DNA from: CAXBMB01 sp052078155
GTDB taxonomy: Bacteria > Pseudomonadota > Alphaproteobacteria > Kiloniellales > DSM-21159
DNA: 64,000 bases
Assembly: GCA_052078155.1 (NCBI GenBank)
Contig: JBQJBP010000001.1
Coordinates: 1,550,001 to 1,614,000 of the forward strand
Direction of reading: 5' to 3'
The notes under the pieces were generated by a model. The model had not been told where the DNA came from, ran no database searches, and worked only from the letters and a program-made list of their open reading frames with translations. The position numbers and the translations under genes are program-made. Positions 15,845-25,071 of the stretch are shown here, one piece after another (position 1 is the stretch's first letter; each line of letters begins with the position of its first letter).

Positions 15845-15880
15845 AAAAAGGGGGCGCTCCAGATGGAGCGCCCCCTTTTT
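15845..15880. terminator. bidirectional rho-independent terminator
   Basis: A perfect 16-bp stem (AAAAAGGGGGCGCTCC and its complement) around an AGAT loop. A5 on one side and T5 on the other let it end both the importer operon and the convergent aminotransferase gene. Confidence 0.92.
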
Positions 15881-15908
15881 CTCTTTCAGAACGTTCTGCC
15901 CGGCGGTT

Positions 15909-17327
15909 TTAGCTCTTGGCGGACCAGAGGCCTTCGGCTTCCAGATCTGCCATGGTGGCTTCGATGCCGCGCTTGAGGATTGCGACCATCTGATCGATCT
16001 CCTCCCGGGTGATGACCAGCGGCGGGGACATGACGCACATGTTGATGATCGGACGCACCATCAATCCCATTTCCTGACAATGGTGATCGATGCGGTTGCC
16101 CACTTCATAGTCCATGGTCAGCGCATCCATATCACCGCTGTCGGTGACGCACTCGACACAGGCCATCAGGCCCTCACCCCGCACTTCGCCCACGATGGGC
16201 AGCTCTTCCAGCTCCTTCAGCTTGGCCTGGAAGTAGGGGGAAATGTCACGCACATGGGCCAGCAGGTTGTCCTGCTCGAACAGGTCCATGTTGGCCTGAG
16301 CCGCCACGCAGGACACCGGATGACCGGAATAGGTATAGCCATTGGAGTAGGTCGCAGCCTGCCCATCCAGACGCTTGAGCATCTTGTCTGACAGAGCCAT
16401 GCCACCCATGGGCACATAGCCGGAGGTCAGCCCCTTGGCAAAGGTGATGATGTCCGGCGTGATGCCGAAGACCTCTTCCGATGCGAACCAGTGCCCCAGG
16501 CGACCGAAAGCCGTCACCACTTCATCGGAGATGTAGAGAATGTCGTACTTCTGGCAAAGCTCCCAGGTGCGGCGATGGTACCCCTTGGGTGGGACGATCA
16601 CCCCGCCGGAGGCCAGGATGGGTTCGGCAATGAACACCGCAACCTTTTCCGGGCCCAGCTCCAGGATCTTGGCTTCCATTTCCTCAATCAGGGAATCGCA
16701 GAAAGCCTCCACGGACATGCCCTCAGGCCTACGGAAGGGATCAGGACAGGACAGATGGGTCACCAGTTCTGTGGTGAAGTCGAAGAAGTTCTTGTCCCGG
16801 TCTTTGCCGGAACAGGAGGCCGAAAGATAGGTACTGCCGTGATAGCCCTTGTTTCGGGCCAGGATCAGTTTCTTTTCCGGACGTCCCAGCACGTTGTTGA
16901 AGAACTGAACAAAGCGCAGAGCCGAATCCACGGCGGTAGATCCGCCACAGGTGAAGAAGATGTGGTTCAGATCACCGGGGGTGTGCTGGGCCAGACGCTC
17001 CGCCAGGAGAGCCACCGGGCTGGAGGTGGAGTTCCAGGGGGAATTGTAAGCCAGATCCATGCACTGCTTTGCCATGGCCTCGCCAATCTCCGGCCGGCCA
17101 TGACCAACCTGCACGCACCACATGCCTGCCGGGCCGTCAATCAGCGGACGACCTTCCCGGTCCTTCACATAGATGCCCTGAGCCTGACCGATGAAGGTCC
17201 GCACATCCTGCCCCAAAGACCCCATGGCTTCCCAGGGCTGGATCAGGTGACGCCGTGCGGCCAGTTCCAGGTGGTCGTTGCCACCCTCCGTCGCAAGAGG
17301 TGCCTGAGTCAGCGTTTCTGCAGCCAT
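15909..17327 (-). CDS. class III (omega) aminotransferase, putrescine/amine-pyruvate type
   Basis: A 472-residue PLP enzyme of aminotransferase class III. The Schiff-base Lys is in TFAKGLTSGY, preceded by the ISDEVVTAFGRLG motif with the PLP-ring Asp, and by NKGYHGSTYLSAS. Relatives with this layout transfer amino groups from putrescine, cadaverine, beta-alanine or taurine to pyruvate or 2-oxoglutarate in the cytoplasm. Its convergent position beside the PotFGHI-type importer supports a polyamine or related primary amine substrate. Start ATG at 17327 has an AAAGGAC upstream. It is divergent from the two FAD oxidoreductases across an AT-rich promoter region (17328-17532). Confidence 0.88.
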   Translation of the reverse strand: MAAETLTQAPLATEGGNDHLELAARRHLIQPWEAMGSLGQDVRTFIGQAQGIYVKDREGRPLIDGPAGMWCVQVGHGRPEIGEAMAKQCMDLAYNSPWNSTSSPVALLAERLAQHTPGDLNHIFFTCGGSTAVDSALRFVQFFNNVLGRPEKKLILARNKGYHGSTYLSASCSGKDRDKNFFDFTTELVTHLSCPDPFRRPEGMSVEAFCDSLIEEMEAKILELGPEKVAVFIAEPILASGGVIVPPKGYHRRTWELCQKYDILYISDEVVTAFGRLGHWFASEEVFGITPDIITFAKGLTSGYVPMGGMALSDKMLKRLDGQAATYSNGYTYSGHPVSCVAAQANMDLFEQDNLLAHVRDISPYFQAKLKELEELPIVGEVRGEGLMACVECVTDSGDMDALTMDYEVGNRIDHHCQEMGLMVRPIINMCVMSPPLVITREEIDQMVAILKRGIEATMADLEAEGLWSAKS

Positions 17328-17532
17328 GGTTTTGTCCTTTCACACAATGACTTCTGATTACTCAATCAAACTAATTTTCATACTCTGACAATTTTCTGTA
17401 GTTTTTTCAATAGATAACAGATATTTTCTGAATAAGCATTTAGTCAAACTATCTATGAAGAGACCTCACAAGCACCCGGTTTCCAGGCCCTGCGCAGAGC
17501 GGCAAACCGGGAAAAGGTCAGGGAGAACAAGC

Positions 17533-19137
17533 ATGAAGCGATGGGATGCGATCATCATCGGCGGAGGGCACAACGGGCTGGTCGCTGCCGCCTATCTGGC
17601 CAAAGCGGGCCTGGAGGTGGTGGTGCTGGAACGACGAGGCAAAGTCGGCGGCGCGGCCATTAGCGAAGAAAAACACCCCGGCACGCTCTATTCCTCCTGT
17701 TCCTATGTGTGCTCGCTCTTTCGGCCGGAAATCATGCGCCAGCTGGATCTGCCCAGTCATGGCCTCAAGATCATTCCCATGGAAAGCGCCACCTCTCTGG
17801 CGCGGACCGACGATCCCAATGCCACACACCTGGGCCTCTACGCGGATCACGACCTGACCCTGCGCTCCATCGCGCAGCACAGCCACCGGGATGCCGCTGC
17901 TTACGAAGAATTTGGCCGCGATCTGTATCGCCAGTGCCGCATGATCCGCCCGCTGCTGCTGGAAACGCCGCCCGATCCCACCAGCCTCAGCCCAAAGGAT
18001 CTGAAAGGGTTTATGAAACTGGGCGGTGCCTTTGCCCAGCTGGGCGAAGAAGGCATCCACCAGGCCCTGCAGTTCTGGACCATGAGCTGCGCTGACTTCC
18101 TGGACCGCTATTTCGAAAACGATCGCCTGAAAGGTCTGTTGGCCGGCAGCTCCATCATCGGCACTGCCCTGGGGCCCTATTCACCCGGTTCCGCCTATGT
18201 GCTGCTGCACCACGTGATGGGCGAGCTGGACGGCGTGGTCGGAGCCTGGGGTTTTGCTGTTGGCGGTATGGGGGCCATTTCCAACGCCCTGGCGTCCTCT
18301 GCCCAGTCTTTCGGGGCCACCATCCGCACGGACGCAGAGGTCTCCGAAGTCATCCTGAAAAACGGCAAGGCCGTCGGTGTGGCCTTGAGCAACGGCGAAG
18401 AGATTTACGGCAAGGCCGTCGTCTCCAACCTGGACGTCAAGCGCAGCTACCTGAAGGTCATGCCCCGGTCGGCCCTGGAGCAGGAGTTTGTCGAGCAGGT
18501 GGAGAACTTCAAAATCCGCGGATCCTCCGGCAAGCTCAACATTGCCCTGGACTCCCTGCCGGACATCCCGTCCCTGCGCAACGAGCCTCTGCTGATGCGC
18601 GGCGGCATGATGGTGTCTGAAGACATGGAGTACATGGAACGGGGCTATGATGACTGGAAGAACGGCACCTGGTCGCAAAAGCCCTTCCTGGACATCACCA
18701 TTCCCTCCGTTCTGGACCCGACCATGGCACAGCCCGGCCAGCACTTCATGTCCGTCTTTGTGCAGTATGTGCCGCCCTTCCTGGCCGACGGTCCCTGGGA
18801 CGACAAGAAACGCGATGCCTTTGGCAAGTGCGTGCTGGATACCATCGAAGCCTACAGTCCGGGCTTCAAAGATCGCATTCAGCATTGCTGGGTCCGCAGC
18901 CCCTGGGACATTGAAAACGAAGTGGGCCTGACTGAAGGCAACATCTTCCAGGGCGAACTGACCATGGACCAGTTGCTCTTCAACCGGCCTCTGCCGGGCT
19001 ATGCCCAGTACCGCGGTCCCATGAAGGGCTTTTACATGTGTGGCTCCTCCACCCACCCCGGCGGCGGCGTGATGGGGGCCCCCGGTGCCAACGCGGCCCG
19101 GGAAATTCTATCCGATATGAAGAGGGCCGCCGCATGA
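17533..19137 (+). CDS. FAD-dependent oxidoreductase, phytoene-desaturase-like (COG1233/PYROXD2 group)
   Basis: A 534-residue flavoprotein with the dinucleotide-binding opening WDAIIIGGGHNGLVAAAYLA and the ERRGKVGGAA follow-on of the CrtI/amine-oxidase fold. The C-terminal FAD-closing motif reads GFYMCGSSTHPGGGVMGAPG. The substrate is unknown; in this setting oxidation of a C-N or C-C bond of the imported amine is the natural guess, since carotenoid genes are absent. The ATG at 17533, with GGGAG upstream, is preferred over an in-frame ATG at 17455 whose extra 26 residues are unlike the family. Its TGA overlaps the start of the next, related gene (ATGA). Confidence 0.87.
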   Translation: MKRWDAIIIGGGHNGLVAAAYLAKAGLEVVVLERRGKVGGAAISEEKHPGTLYSSCSYVCSLFRPEIMRQLDLPSHGLKIIPMESATSLARTDDPNATHLGLYADHDLTLRSIAQHSHRDAAAYEEFGRDLYRQCRMIRPLLLETPPDPTSLSPKDLKGFMKLGGAFAQLGEEGIHQALQFWTMSCADFLDRYFENDRLKGLLAGSSIIGTALGPYSPGSAYVLLHHVMGELDGVVGAWGFAVGGMGAISNALASSAQSFGATIRTDAEVSEVILKNGKAVGVALSNGEEIYGKAVVSNLDVKRSYLKVMPRSALEQEFVEQVENFKIRGSSGKLNIALDSLPDIPSLRNEPLLMRGGMMVSEDMEYMERGYDDWKNGTWSQKPFLDITIPSVLDPTMAQPGQHFMSVFVQYVPPFLADGPWDDKKRDAFGKCVLDTIEAYSPGFKDRIQHCWVRSPWDIENEVGLTEGNIFQGELTMDQLLFNRPLPGYAQYRGPMKGFYMCGSSTHPGGGVMGAPGANAAREILSDMKRAAA

Positions 19138-20723
19138 GCAAGCCAGTGACAACAACCCATTATGACGCCGTGGTCATCGGCGGCGGTCACAACGGTCTGG
19201 TGGCGGCAGCCAGTCTGGCCAAGGCAGGCAAAACAACCTTGCTGCTGGAAGCCAGCGACCAGCTGGGCGGCATGGCCCGTGGTGCTGAGTTAAGTGAGAA
19301 CCTCTCCGTTTCTTCTGCCTTGAGCGTCCACAGCCTGTCCCCGCAAGTGATCAAGGATCTGGGCCTGGAAGCGCTGGGATTGCGCTACCGGCAGACAAAC
19401 CTGGAGACTCTTTCTCTCTTGCCGGGCGGCAAAACCCTCCGCCTGAACGACAGTGATCCAGAGGCAAGCCAAAAGGAAATCAGCCGTTTTTCCGTCAAGG
19501 ATGCAGACCGCTATCCAGAGTTTCGGGCTCGCTTGCTGCGGCTGTCAGCAGCGCTGGCACCGTTCCTGGATCGCAGCCCGGCAGAGATCGGCGCGGACTG
19601 GGATAACCGGCTCGAGTTTTTGAAGCTGGGCTGGTCCATCCGCAAGCTGGGCAAAAAGGACATGCGCGAACTGCTGCGCATCATCGCCATGAATGCCTAC
19701 GATCTGGTGGAAGATGCCTTTGAAAGCCCGGAACTGAAAGGCGCTCTGGCCTTTGATGCGGTGCTGGGCACCCGTTTCGGCCCCCGGTCTCCCAACACGG
19801 TCTACACCCTTTTGCACCGCTTGGCGGGCGAGGTCGCAGGCCAGCAGGGACAGCGTGGCTGGATCGAAGGCGGCGCAGCAGCTTTGATCGCGGTGCTGGA
19901 AAAGGCCGCCCATCAGGCCGGCGCTCACATCCGCTGCGGCACAGCAGTGGCCGAAATCCTGGTGGAAGATGGTCAGGCCAAAGGAGTGACTCTGGCTTCC
20001 GGAGACAGCATCACCTGTGATCTGCTGCTGTCTTCTGCCCATCCCAAACAGACTCTGATGAACCTGGTGCCCCGTGAACATCTGGATGCAGACTTCATCC
20101 ACAATGTTCATCACAGCAAAAGCCAGGGCATCACGGCCCGTCTGGACCTGTTGCTGTCCGGAATGCCGACAGTACCAGAAGGGACAGAAAACAGCCTGGC
20201 GAATACGCGCTTTGTCATCGCCCCGGATCCGGCTTTTCTGGAGCGGGCCTTTGACAAAGCCAAATACGGTGAAGTGCCGGACGCCTTTGGTCTGGAAGCC
20301 TTCTTCACCAGTCGCATGGAACCGGGTCTGGCACCTGCCGGAAAAGAGGTCTTGTCCCTTACCTTGCAGTACACCGCCCACGAACTGCGCGGCCATGACT
20401 GGGACCGGGATGCCCTGGTTAAAATCGTACTGGGTCAGCTGGAAGATCACATGCCGGGCATCAGCGGTCTTGTGGAGACCCACAGCCTGCTGCTGCCGGA
20501 AGATTATGAAGCCACCTGTGGCGCGCCAGGCGGCCACTGGCATCATCTGGAACTGGGGCTGGATCAGACGTACCTGCTGCGCCCCCTGCCCGGCTGGTCT
20601 CAGTACCGCACCCCTCTAAAAGGCCTCTATCTCTGCGGGGCAGGCAGTCATCCCGGTGGCGGGTTGACGGGCCGTCCCGGTGCCAATGCCGCCCGCCAGG
20701 CTCTCAAAGATCTGAAAGGGTAA
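19134..20723 (+). CDS. FAD-dependent oxidoreductase, paralogue of the preceding gene
   Basis: A 529-residue protein of the same group as its upstream neighbour: YDAVVIGGGHNGLVAAASLA near the N-terminus and GLYLCGAGSHPGGGLTGRPG near the C-terminus match the neighbour's motifs closely, while the middle diverges strongly. This suggests an old duplication, possibly now giving two subunits of one enzyme or two consecutive steps. The ATG at 19134 overlaps the previous stop by four bases, which indicates translational coupling. The GcvT-like gene follows after nine bases. Confidence 0.87.
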   Translation: MSKPVTTTHYDAVVIGGGHNGLVAAASLAKAGKTTLLLEASDQLGGMARGAELSENLSVSSALSVHSLSPQVIKDLGLEALGLRYRQTNLETLSLLPGGKTLRLNDSDPEASQKEISRFSVKDADRYPEFRARLLRLSAALAPFLDRSPAEIGADWDNRLEFLKLGWSIRKLGKKDMRELLRIIAMNAYDLVEDAFESPELKGALAFDAVLGTRFGPRSPNTVYTLLHRLAGEVAGQQGQRGWIEGGAAALIAVLEKAAHQAGAHIRCGTAVAEILVEDGQAKGVTLASGDSITCDLLLSSAHPKQTLMNLVPREHLDADFIHNVHHSKSQGITARLDLLLSGMPTVPEGTENSLANTRFVIAPDPAFLERAFDKAKYGEVPDAFGLEAFFTSRMEPGLAPAGKEVLSLTLQYTAHELRGHDWDRDALVKIVLGQLEDHMPGISGLVETHSLLLPEDYEATCGAPGGHWHHLELGLDQTYLLRPLPGWSQYRTPLKGLYLCGAGSHPGGGLTGRPGANAARQALKDLKG

Positions 20724-20732
20724 GGAACCATC

Positions 20733-21896
20733 ATGTTGCAAATGACCAGAACCACGCCCTTTCATGAGCGCATCGCCGACCGCAACCTGCTGCAGGGTTG
20801 GGAGCGCTGGAACGGCTATCAGACGGCCACCACGCTGATCAGTGAAGCAGAAGAGTACTTCGCCGTGCGGGCCTCCTGTTCTCTCTACGACATCTCCCCC
20901 ATGATCAAGTACCGGGTAAGCGGCAGCGATGCTGCAAAAGTGGTCAACCGGATCATGACCCGGGACGTGGATCGCCTGAAGGTGGGCCGGGTGCTCTATT
21001 CCCCCTGGTGTGACGGCCGGGGCCGAATCATTGAAGAAGGCACCATTTTCCGGTTGGAGGAAAACCTCTTTCAGATCAACGCCGCCGAACATCAGCTCCA
21101 CTGGTTCCAACAGTGTGCTCTGGGCTACGACTGTACGATCGAAGACATGAGTGACGAACTGGCCGGCCTCTCCCTGCAGGGGCCCCTCAGCCGGGCACTG
21201 CTGGAAGATATCGGCCTGGGAGAGGCCGGAAAACTGCGCTTCTTCCAGATTGGACAGTTCGATTTCGAGGGCGATCAGATCATGATCACCCGCACCGGCT
21301 ACACCGGCGATCTGGGCTATGAGCTTTGGGTCAAGCCGGAACAGGCCCCGGCACTCTGGGATCGGCTGATGAGCCGGGAACTGGAACGCTACGTCCGTCC
21401 CATCGGGTCAACGGCTCTGAACCAGGTGCGCATTGAGGCTGGCTTTGTCCTGGTCAATGTAGAGTACGTGGCCGCCAACAAAGCCCTGCGTCAGTCCCAG
21501 TTCCGCACCCCGGCTGCCATCGGGCTGGACTGGGCCGTGGATTTCCGCAAAGCCAACTTCAACGGTCGGGCCGCCCTGCTGCGTGAACGGCAGAACGGTG
21601 GCCCCAAGCAGAAGCTCGTGGGCCTGGACATTGAAGGCCGCAAACCGGCGCACGGCTCCTGGATCTACTATGGCAAGAAGGAAGTGGGCCAGATCATGTC
21701 GGCCATGTGGTCCCCGGTGCTCAAGAAGAACATCGCTCTGGCCAATGTGGACGCGGCCTACGCCAACCTGGGGCAGAACCTGATGGTGGACATCTACTAC
21801 GTCAAGGAGATCACGCAGGATCGGGTTGAAGCCCAGGCCCGGGTGGTGCCCAACAACTTCTACAACCCGCCACAAAAAACCTCGACACCAGACTAG
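20733..21896 (+). CDS. GcvT-like aminomethyltransferase family protein
   Basis: A 387-residue protein of the glycine-cleavage T / dimethylglycine-oxidase C-terminal family, which binds tetrahydrofolate and accepts one-carbon units. Seen: SLYDISPMIKYRVSGSDA, LSLQGPLSR, TRTGYTGDLGYELWV and RIEAGFVLVNVEY, matching the conserved order of the family. No other glycine-cleavage genes are near, so it probably captures methylene or methyl groups released by the FAD oxidoreductases encoded just upstream. RBS AAGGAA precedes the ATG. The TAG stop is part of an intergenic element copy (21893-21958). It is unlike the true DmdA encoded at 26597. Confidence 0.87.
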   Translation: MLQMTRTTPFHERIADRNLLQGWERWNGYQTATTLISEAEEYFAVRASCSLYDISPMIKYRVSGSDAAKVVNRIMTRDVDRLKVGRVLYSPWCDGRGRIIEEGTIFRLEENLFQINAAEHQLHWFQQCALGYDCTIEDMSDELAGLSLQGPLSRALLEDIGLGEAGKLRFFQIGQFDFEGDQIMITRTGYTGDLGYELWVKPEQAPALWDRLMSRELERYVRPIGSTALNQVRIEAGFVLVNVEYVAANKALRQSQFRTPAAIGLDWAVDFRKANFNGRAALLRERQNGGPKQKLVGLDIEGRKPAHGSWIYYGKKEVGQIMSAMWSPVLKKNIALANVDAAYANLGQNLMVDIYYVKEITQDRVEAQARVVPNNFYNPPQKTSTPD

Positions 21897-21958
21897 AGGC
21901 AAGTTCACGCTTCAAGTGTTATCTCGCAGTGAGTCCAATTAAACCGAATTGCCTCTAG
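21893..21958. repeat. dispersed palindromic element, L half with terminal inverted repeats
   Basis: The copy opens CTAGAGGCAA and closes TTGCCTCTAG, perfect 10-bp terminal inverted repeats around TTCACGCTTCAAGTGTTATC and GTCCAATTAAACCG. Its first TAG is the stop codon of the GcvT-like gene. Confidence 0.8.
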
Positions 21959-22041
21959 TGCTCGCCCTGACAGTAAGGCGGGCAGCCACATACACAGCAA
22001 CACTCCCTGCGATCCCTACCCTGTTATCGCAGATGTCCCTT

Positions 22042-22079
22042 ACGGCGTTTTGGATTGTCCCCAAAACGCCGTTTTTTTT
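22042..22079. terminator. rho-independent terminator
   Basis: A 12-bp perfect stem (ACGGCGTTTTGG / CCAAAACGCCGT) with a 7-base loop and a run of eight T on the + strand. It ends the FAD oxidoreductase/GcvT operon and lies just past the stop of the convergent exporter gene. Confidence 0.9.
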
Positions 22080-22084
22080 GACTG

Positions 22085-23032
22085 TCAGGCCTGTGCTTTT
22101 TTCGCCACTTGCTTTTCACGCCAGGCCAGATAGACGCCGCCACCGGCAATCAGGGCCATGCCCAGGAAGCTCAGCGCATCGGGAATGCTGTCGAACAGCA
22201 GATAGCCCCAGGCTGTGGCAAAGACCAGATAACTGTAGTCAAAGGGCGCCAACCAGCTGGATTCCGCCGATTGATAGGCTTTGGCCATGGCGATGTTGGT
22301 GACAGAGTTGATGGAGGAGCACAGCAGAATGATGCCCAGCACCCAAAGTCCGGGCTCATGCCAGCCGGTAAAGATGTAGGGCCAGTCCGTGGTCAGACTG
22401 CCCCAGTCCAGCATTTCCATCGCCACCAGACCACAGGACCCCACCAGCAGGTAGGTGAGAGAAACGGAGTAGGCCAGAACCAAGGGTGACTCCTGGCGGC
22501 ACAAACGCCGGATGGTCAGAATGTTGGCAGCAAAAAACAAGCCGGAGGCCACGGGGAAAAGCGAGAGATAGGTGAACCCGTCACTGCCCGGTTTCAGGAT
22601 CAGCAGTGTGCCTCCCAAGCCTGCCAGAATTGCCAGTATGCGGCGCGGTCCAACCTTTTCCCCCAGAAAGAGGGCAGACAGCAGTCCGATGAAGAGAGGA
22701 TAGACAAACAGCCCCGCGGCCAGTTCAGCCAGTGGCAAAAAGGGAATGGCACCGAAGTAGAGCGTCAGCGCCCCAACCAGAAAGGCGCAGCGCAGCGCCA
22801 CGGCCCACAGGCGTTTGGGCAGAAGCGATTCGCCGCGCCAGAAGATCCGCGCAATGATGACAAAGAACACGCAGTTCAGTCCGGCGCGCAGGATCATGAA
22901 CTGCCAGAGCGACAGGTCACTGCTGATGGTTTTGATCAGGGCATCCTGAAAGGCCAGAAAGAAGTAGGTGCCGACAATCAACAAAGCCGCAAAAATGGGT
23001 TGATCGCTCTGGGCTTTGCCGTCGCTGCTCAT
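22085..23032 (-). CDS. DMT superfamily (EamA-type) transporter
   Basis: A 315-residue membrane protein with about ten hydrophobic helices in two EamA halves; LFVYPLFIGLLSALFLGEKV ends the first half and the second repeats the pattern. ATG 23032 (MSSDGKAQSDQP) is chosen because the first helix begins soon after and AAGGT lies upstream; an upstream start at 23134 would add an unlike 34-residue leader. The C-terminus is basic (WREKQVAKKAQA). It probably exports a small metabolite; substrate unknown. It converges on the GcvT-like gene and shares its terminator region. Confidence 0.85.
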   Translation of the reverse strand: MSSDGKAQSDQPIFAALLIVGTYFFLAFQDALIKTISSDLSLWQFMILRAGLNCVFFVIIARIFWRGESLLPKRLWAVALRCAFLVGALTLYFGAIPFLPLAELAAGLFVYPLFIGLLSALFLGEKVGPRRILAILAGLGGTLLILKPGSDGFTYLSLFPVASGLFFAANILTIRRLCRQESPLVLAYSVSLTYLLVGSCGLVAMEMLDWGSLTTDWPYIFTGWHEPGLWVLGIILLCSSINSVTNIAMAKAYQSAESSWLAPFDYSYLVFATAWGYLLFDSIPDALSFLGMALIAGGGVYLAWREKQVAKKAQA

Positions 23033-23214
23033 CAAAAGTGACCTTGCTTTCCCGTTGGTTGCCCGCCTTATTACGACAAGCCTGCTGTCGGTGACAGGAG
23101 TCCGTTGGGAACAACACTGCTGGAGCAGGTGCACCTTATCAACCGAACCGCCCAGCTTTGCCGTCGCAATAGCAGGAAGCGGCCTTCAGGGCCACAAACA
23201 GGAAAGAGCAGGCC

Positions 23215-23550
23215 ATGAGCCAGGAACTGCGCCAACTGCTGATCGCCCAGGCGAAAAAGAGAGAAACTCTGAGCTACCAGGCTGTCGCCCGGGAGCTGCG
23301 CTTGCTTCCCCCCCACACCATCCATCAGGTGACCCAGGCTTTGGAGCTGACCATGTGGGAGGATCTGGCGGAAGACCGGCCTTTCCTGGCTGCCCTGGTG
23401 GTCAGCAAGCGTGGCAACGGCCTGCCCGCCCCGGGTTTTTTTGATTGCGCCCAGCGCACCGGCCGTTTTCAGAATGATGGCTCTGCTGCTGCCGCGTCAG
23501 AGTTTCATGGCAAAGAACTGGCAGCGGCGCTGGCCTACTGGGCGGGCTGA
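23215..23550 (+). CDS. conserved-looking small hypothetical protein
   Basis: A 111-residue soluble protein, not securely assigned. The N-terminal half (LRQLLIAQAKKRETLSYQAV then ARELRLLPPHTIHQV) looks like a small helical, winged-helix-like DNA-contact module, reminiscent of alkyltransferase-like domains but without their PCHR motif. The second half contains VVSKRGNGLPAPGFFDCAQR. An AGAGCAGG lies before the ATG. It stands alone between an exporter (divergent) and an MFS gene. Coding is likely from length, start site and the strong domain-like pattern; function unknown. Confidence 0.65.
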   Translation: MSQELRQLLIAQAKKRETLSYQAVARELRLLPPHTIHQVTQALELTMWEDLAEDRPFLAALVVSKRGNGLPAPGFFDCAQRTGRFQNDGSAAAASEFHGKELAAALAYWAG

Positions 23551-23758
23551 ACCCCAGGGGTCACCCGTTTAAGCAGACTTTCCTCGTGAGAACGCCAAAA
23601 GCCTGATCCCTTTTTCAGAGACCGGGGAAAAAGGCACTCATTCCACAGCTCCACCAGAGCTTTGCTTTGGAATTCTCTCACCCGTAAAGGGCAAAACAAG
23701 CTAAAGAGAGCAGGCCTGCCCTTTTGGCAACCGCTGTTCTCCATTAGATGAGCCTTAT

Positions 23759-25030
23759 TTGTCCTACCTCTCCTTTCTGCTGTCCCATTCACGCCTGCTG
23801 GCCTTCGGCTTTGTTCTGACCTTCTTTTCCTCTTTTGGTCAGACCTTTTTCATCTCGATTTTTTCCGGCGAGCTGCGGGCCCTGTTCGATCTCAGCCATG
23901 GAGAGTTCGGGTCCATCTACGGCATGGCCACGCTGACCTCCGCTGGTCTGATGCTGCTGGCAGGGCCCCTGATTGACCGGGTGGACCTGCGGCTCTTTTC
24001 AGTGGCTGTCTGCCTGCTCTTGATCACAGCCTGCCTTTACATGGCCTGGATTCCATCCGGGTCGGTACTGTTCCTCTATCTGGCCATACTGCTGCTGCGG
24101 TTTTCCGGTCAGGGTCTGATGACCCATACCTCCGCCACCACCATGGTACGTTACTTTGACAGCACACGCGGGCGGGCCCTTTCCCTGTCGTCTCTGGGGT
24201 TTGCTGCTGGTGAAGCCGTCTTTCCCCTGCTGGCTGTCACCCTGGTTGCCACCGTTGGCTGGCAAAGCACCTGGGAACAGATTGGTCTGGCTTTGGCCAT
24301 GGGGCTGATCCCGCTGGCTCTCTGGCTGCTCAAGGGTCAGAAGGCCCGTCACACGGCCTTTACAGCGGCTTTGTCGCGGCCGGAAACAGACACGCAGGGC
24401 AAAGCTGAAGAGCGAACGGAAGACCGGCTGCACTGGCGCCGCCGGGACGTCCTGAGAGATCTGCGCTTTTATCTTTTGCTTCCCGCCATGCTGGCCCCCG
24501 GCTTCATCACCACAGGCATCTTCTTCAATCAGGTCTTTATTGCGGAAAGCCGGGGCTGGGATCTGACCCTCTTTGCGCTGGGCTTTGTGGTTTATGCTGC
24601 CAGCACCCTGGTTGGTACGCTGGTGGCGGGTCCGGTTGTCGACCGCCTCTCAGCCCAGAAGCTCTTTCCTTTCACCCTCTACCCCCTGGGGCTGGCCCTG
24701 CTGATTCTGGGTCTCTTTACCCAGCCTTTTACCCTGATGGTTTTCATGGCCATCAGCGGGTTCGGCACAGGCCTCTTTTCCGTTGCCATGGGTGCGCTCT
24801 GGCCCGAGCTCTATGGCCTGAAACACCTGGGGGCGATCAAATCCCTGGGGATGGCACTGATGGTCTTTTCAACCGCCCTGTCGCCGGCGGTCATGGGACT
24901 GGCCATTGACGCAGGCGGCGGGGTTCGGCTGCTGGCCCTGGGCTGTGTCGGCTGGGTGGCTGTGGCTTGCCTGCTGACCCCCCTGGCTTTGCGCTACAAT
25001 GCCACCCGCCCCCCTGCTGCGGCGGTCTGA
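23759..25030 (+). CDS. MFS transporter
   Basis: A 423-residue protein with about twelve hydrophobic segments in two six-helix halves, joined by a hydrophilic loop near residues 200-235 (HTAFTAALSRPETDTQGKAE). Early features include FSSFGQTFFISIFSGELRA, seen in MFS members that carry organic anions or sugars. The start is a TTG, as no ATG or GTG lies in frame between it and the stop at 23702; the ribosome-binding site is weak. Substrate not deducible. Codons and hydrophobicity leave little doubt that it is real. Confidence 0.87.
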   Translation: MSYLSFLLSHSRLLAFGFVLTFFSSFGQTFFISIFSGELRALFDLSHGEFGSIYGMATLTSAGLMLLAGPLIDRVDLRLFSVAVCLLLITACLYMAWIPSGSVLFLYLAILLLRFSGQGLMTHTSATTMVRYFDSTRGRALSLSSLGFAAGEAVFPLLAVTLVATVGWQSTWEQIGLALAMGLIPLALWLLKGQKARHTAFTAALSRPETDTQGKAEERTEDRLHWRRRDVLRDLRFYLLLPAMLAPGFITTGIFFNQVFIAESRGWDLTLFALGFVVYAASTLVGTLVAGPVVDRLSAQKLFPFTLYPLGLALLILGLFTQPFTLMVFMAISGFGTGLFSVAMGALWPELYGLKHLGAIKSLGMALMVFSTALSPAVMGLAIDAGGGVRLLALGCVGWVAVACLLTPLALRYNATRPPAAAV

Positions 25031-25071
25031 GCCATCCCTAACCCAGCGCTGAGTGCCAAAGGACGGAAACC

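Noticed and set aside
20733..21896. Second DmdA
   Set aside because: It lacks the DmdA-specific blocks (YNHMLLP, LWDVSCERQVEI) seen at 26597-27754 and fits general GcvT-like proteins better.
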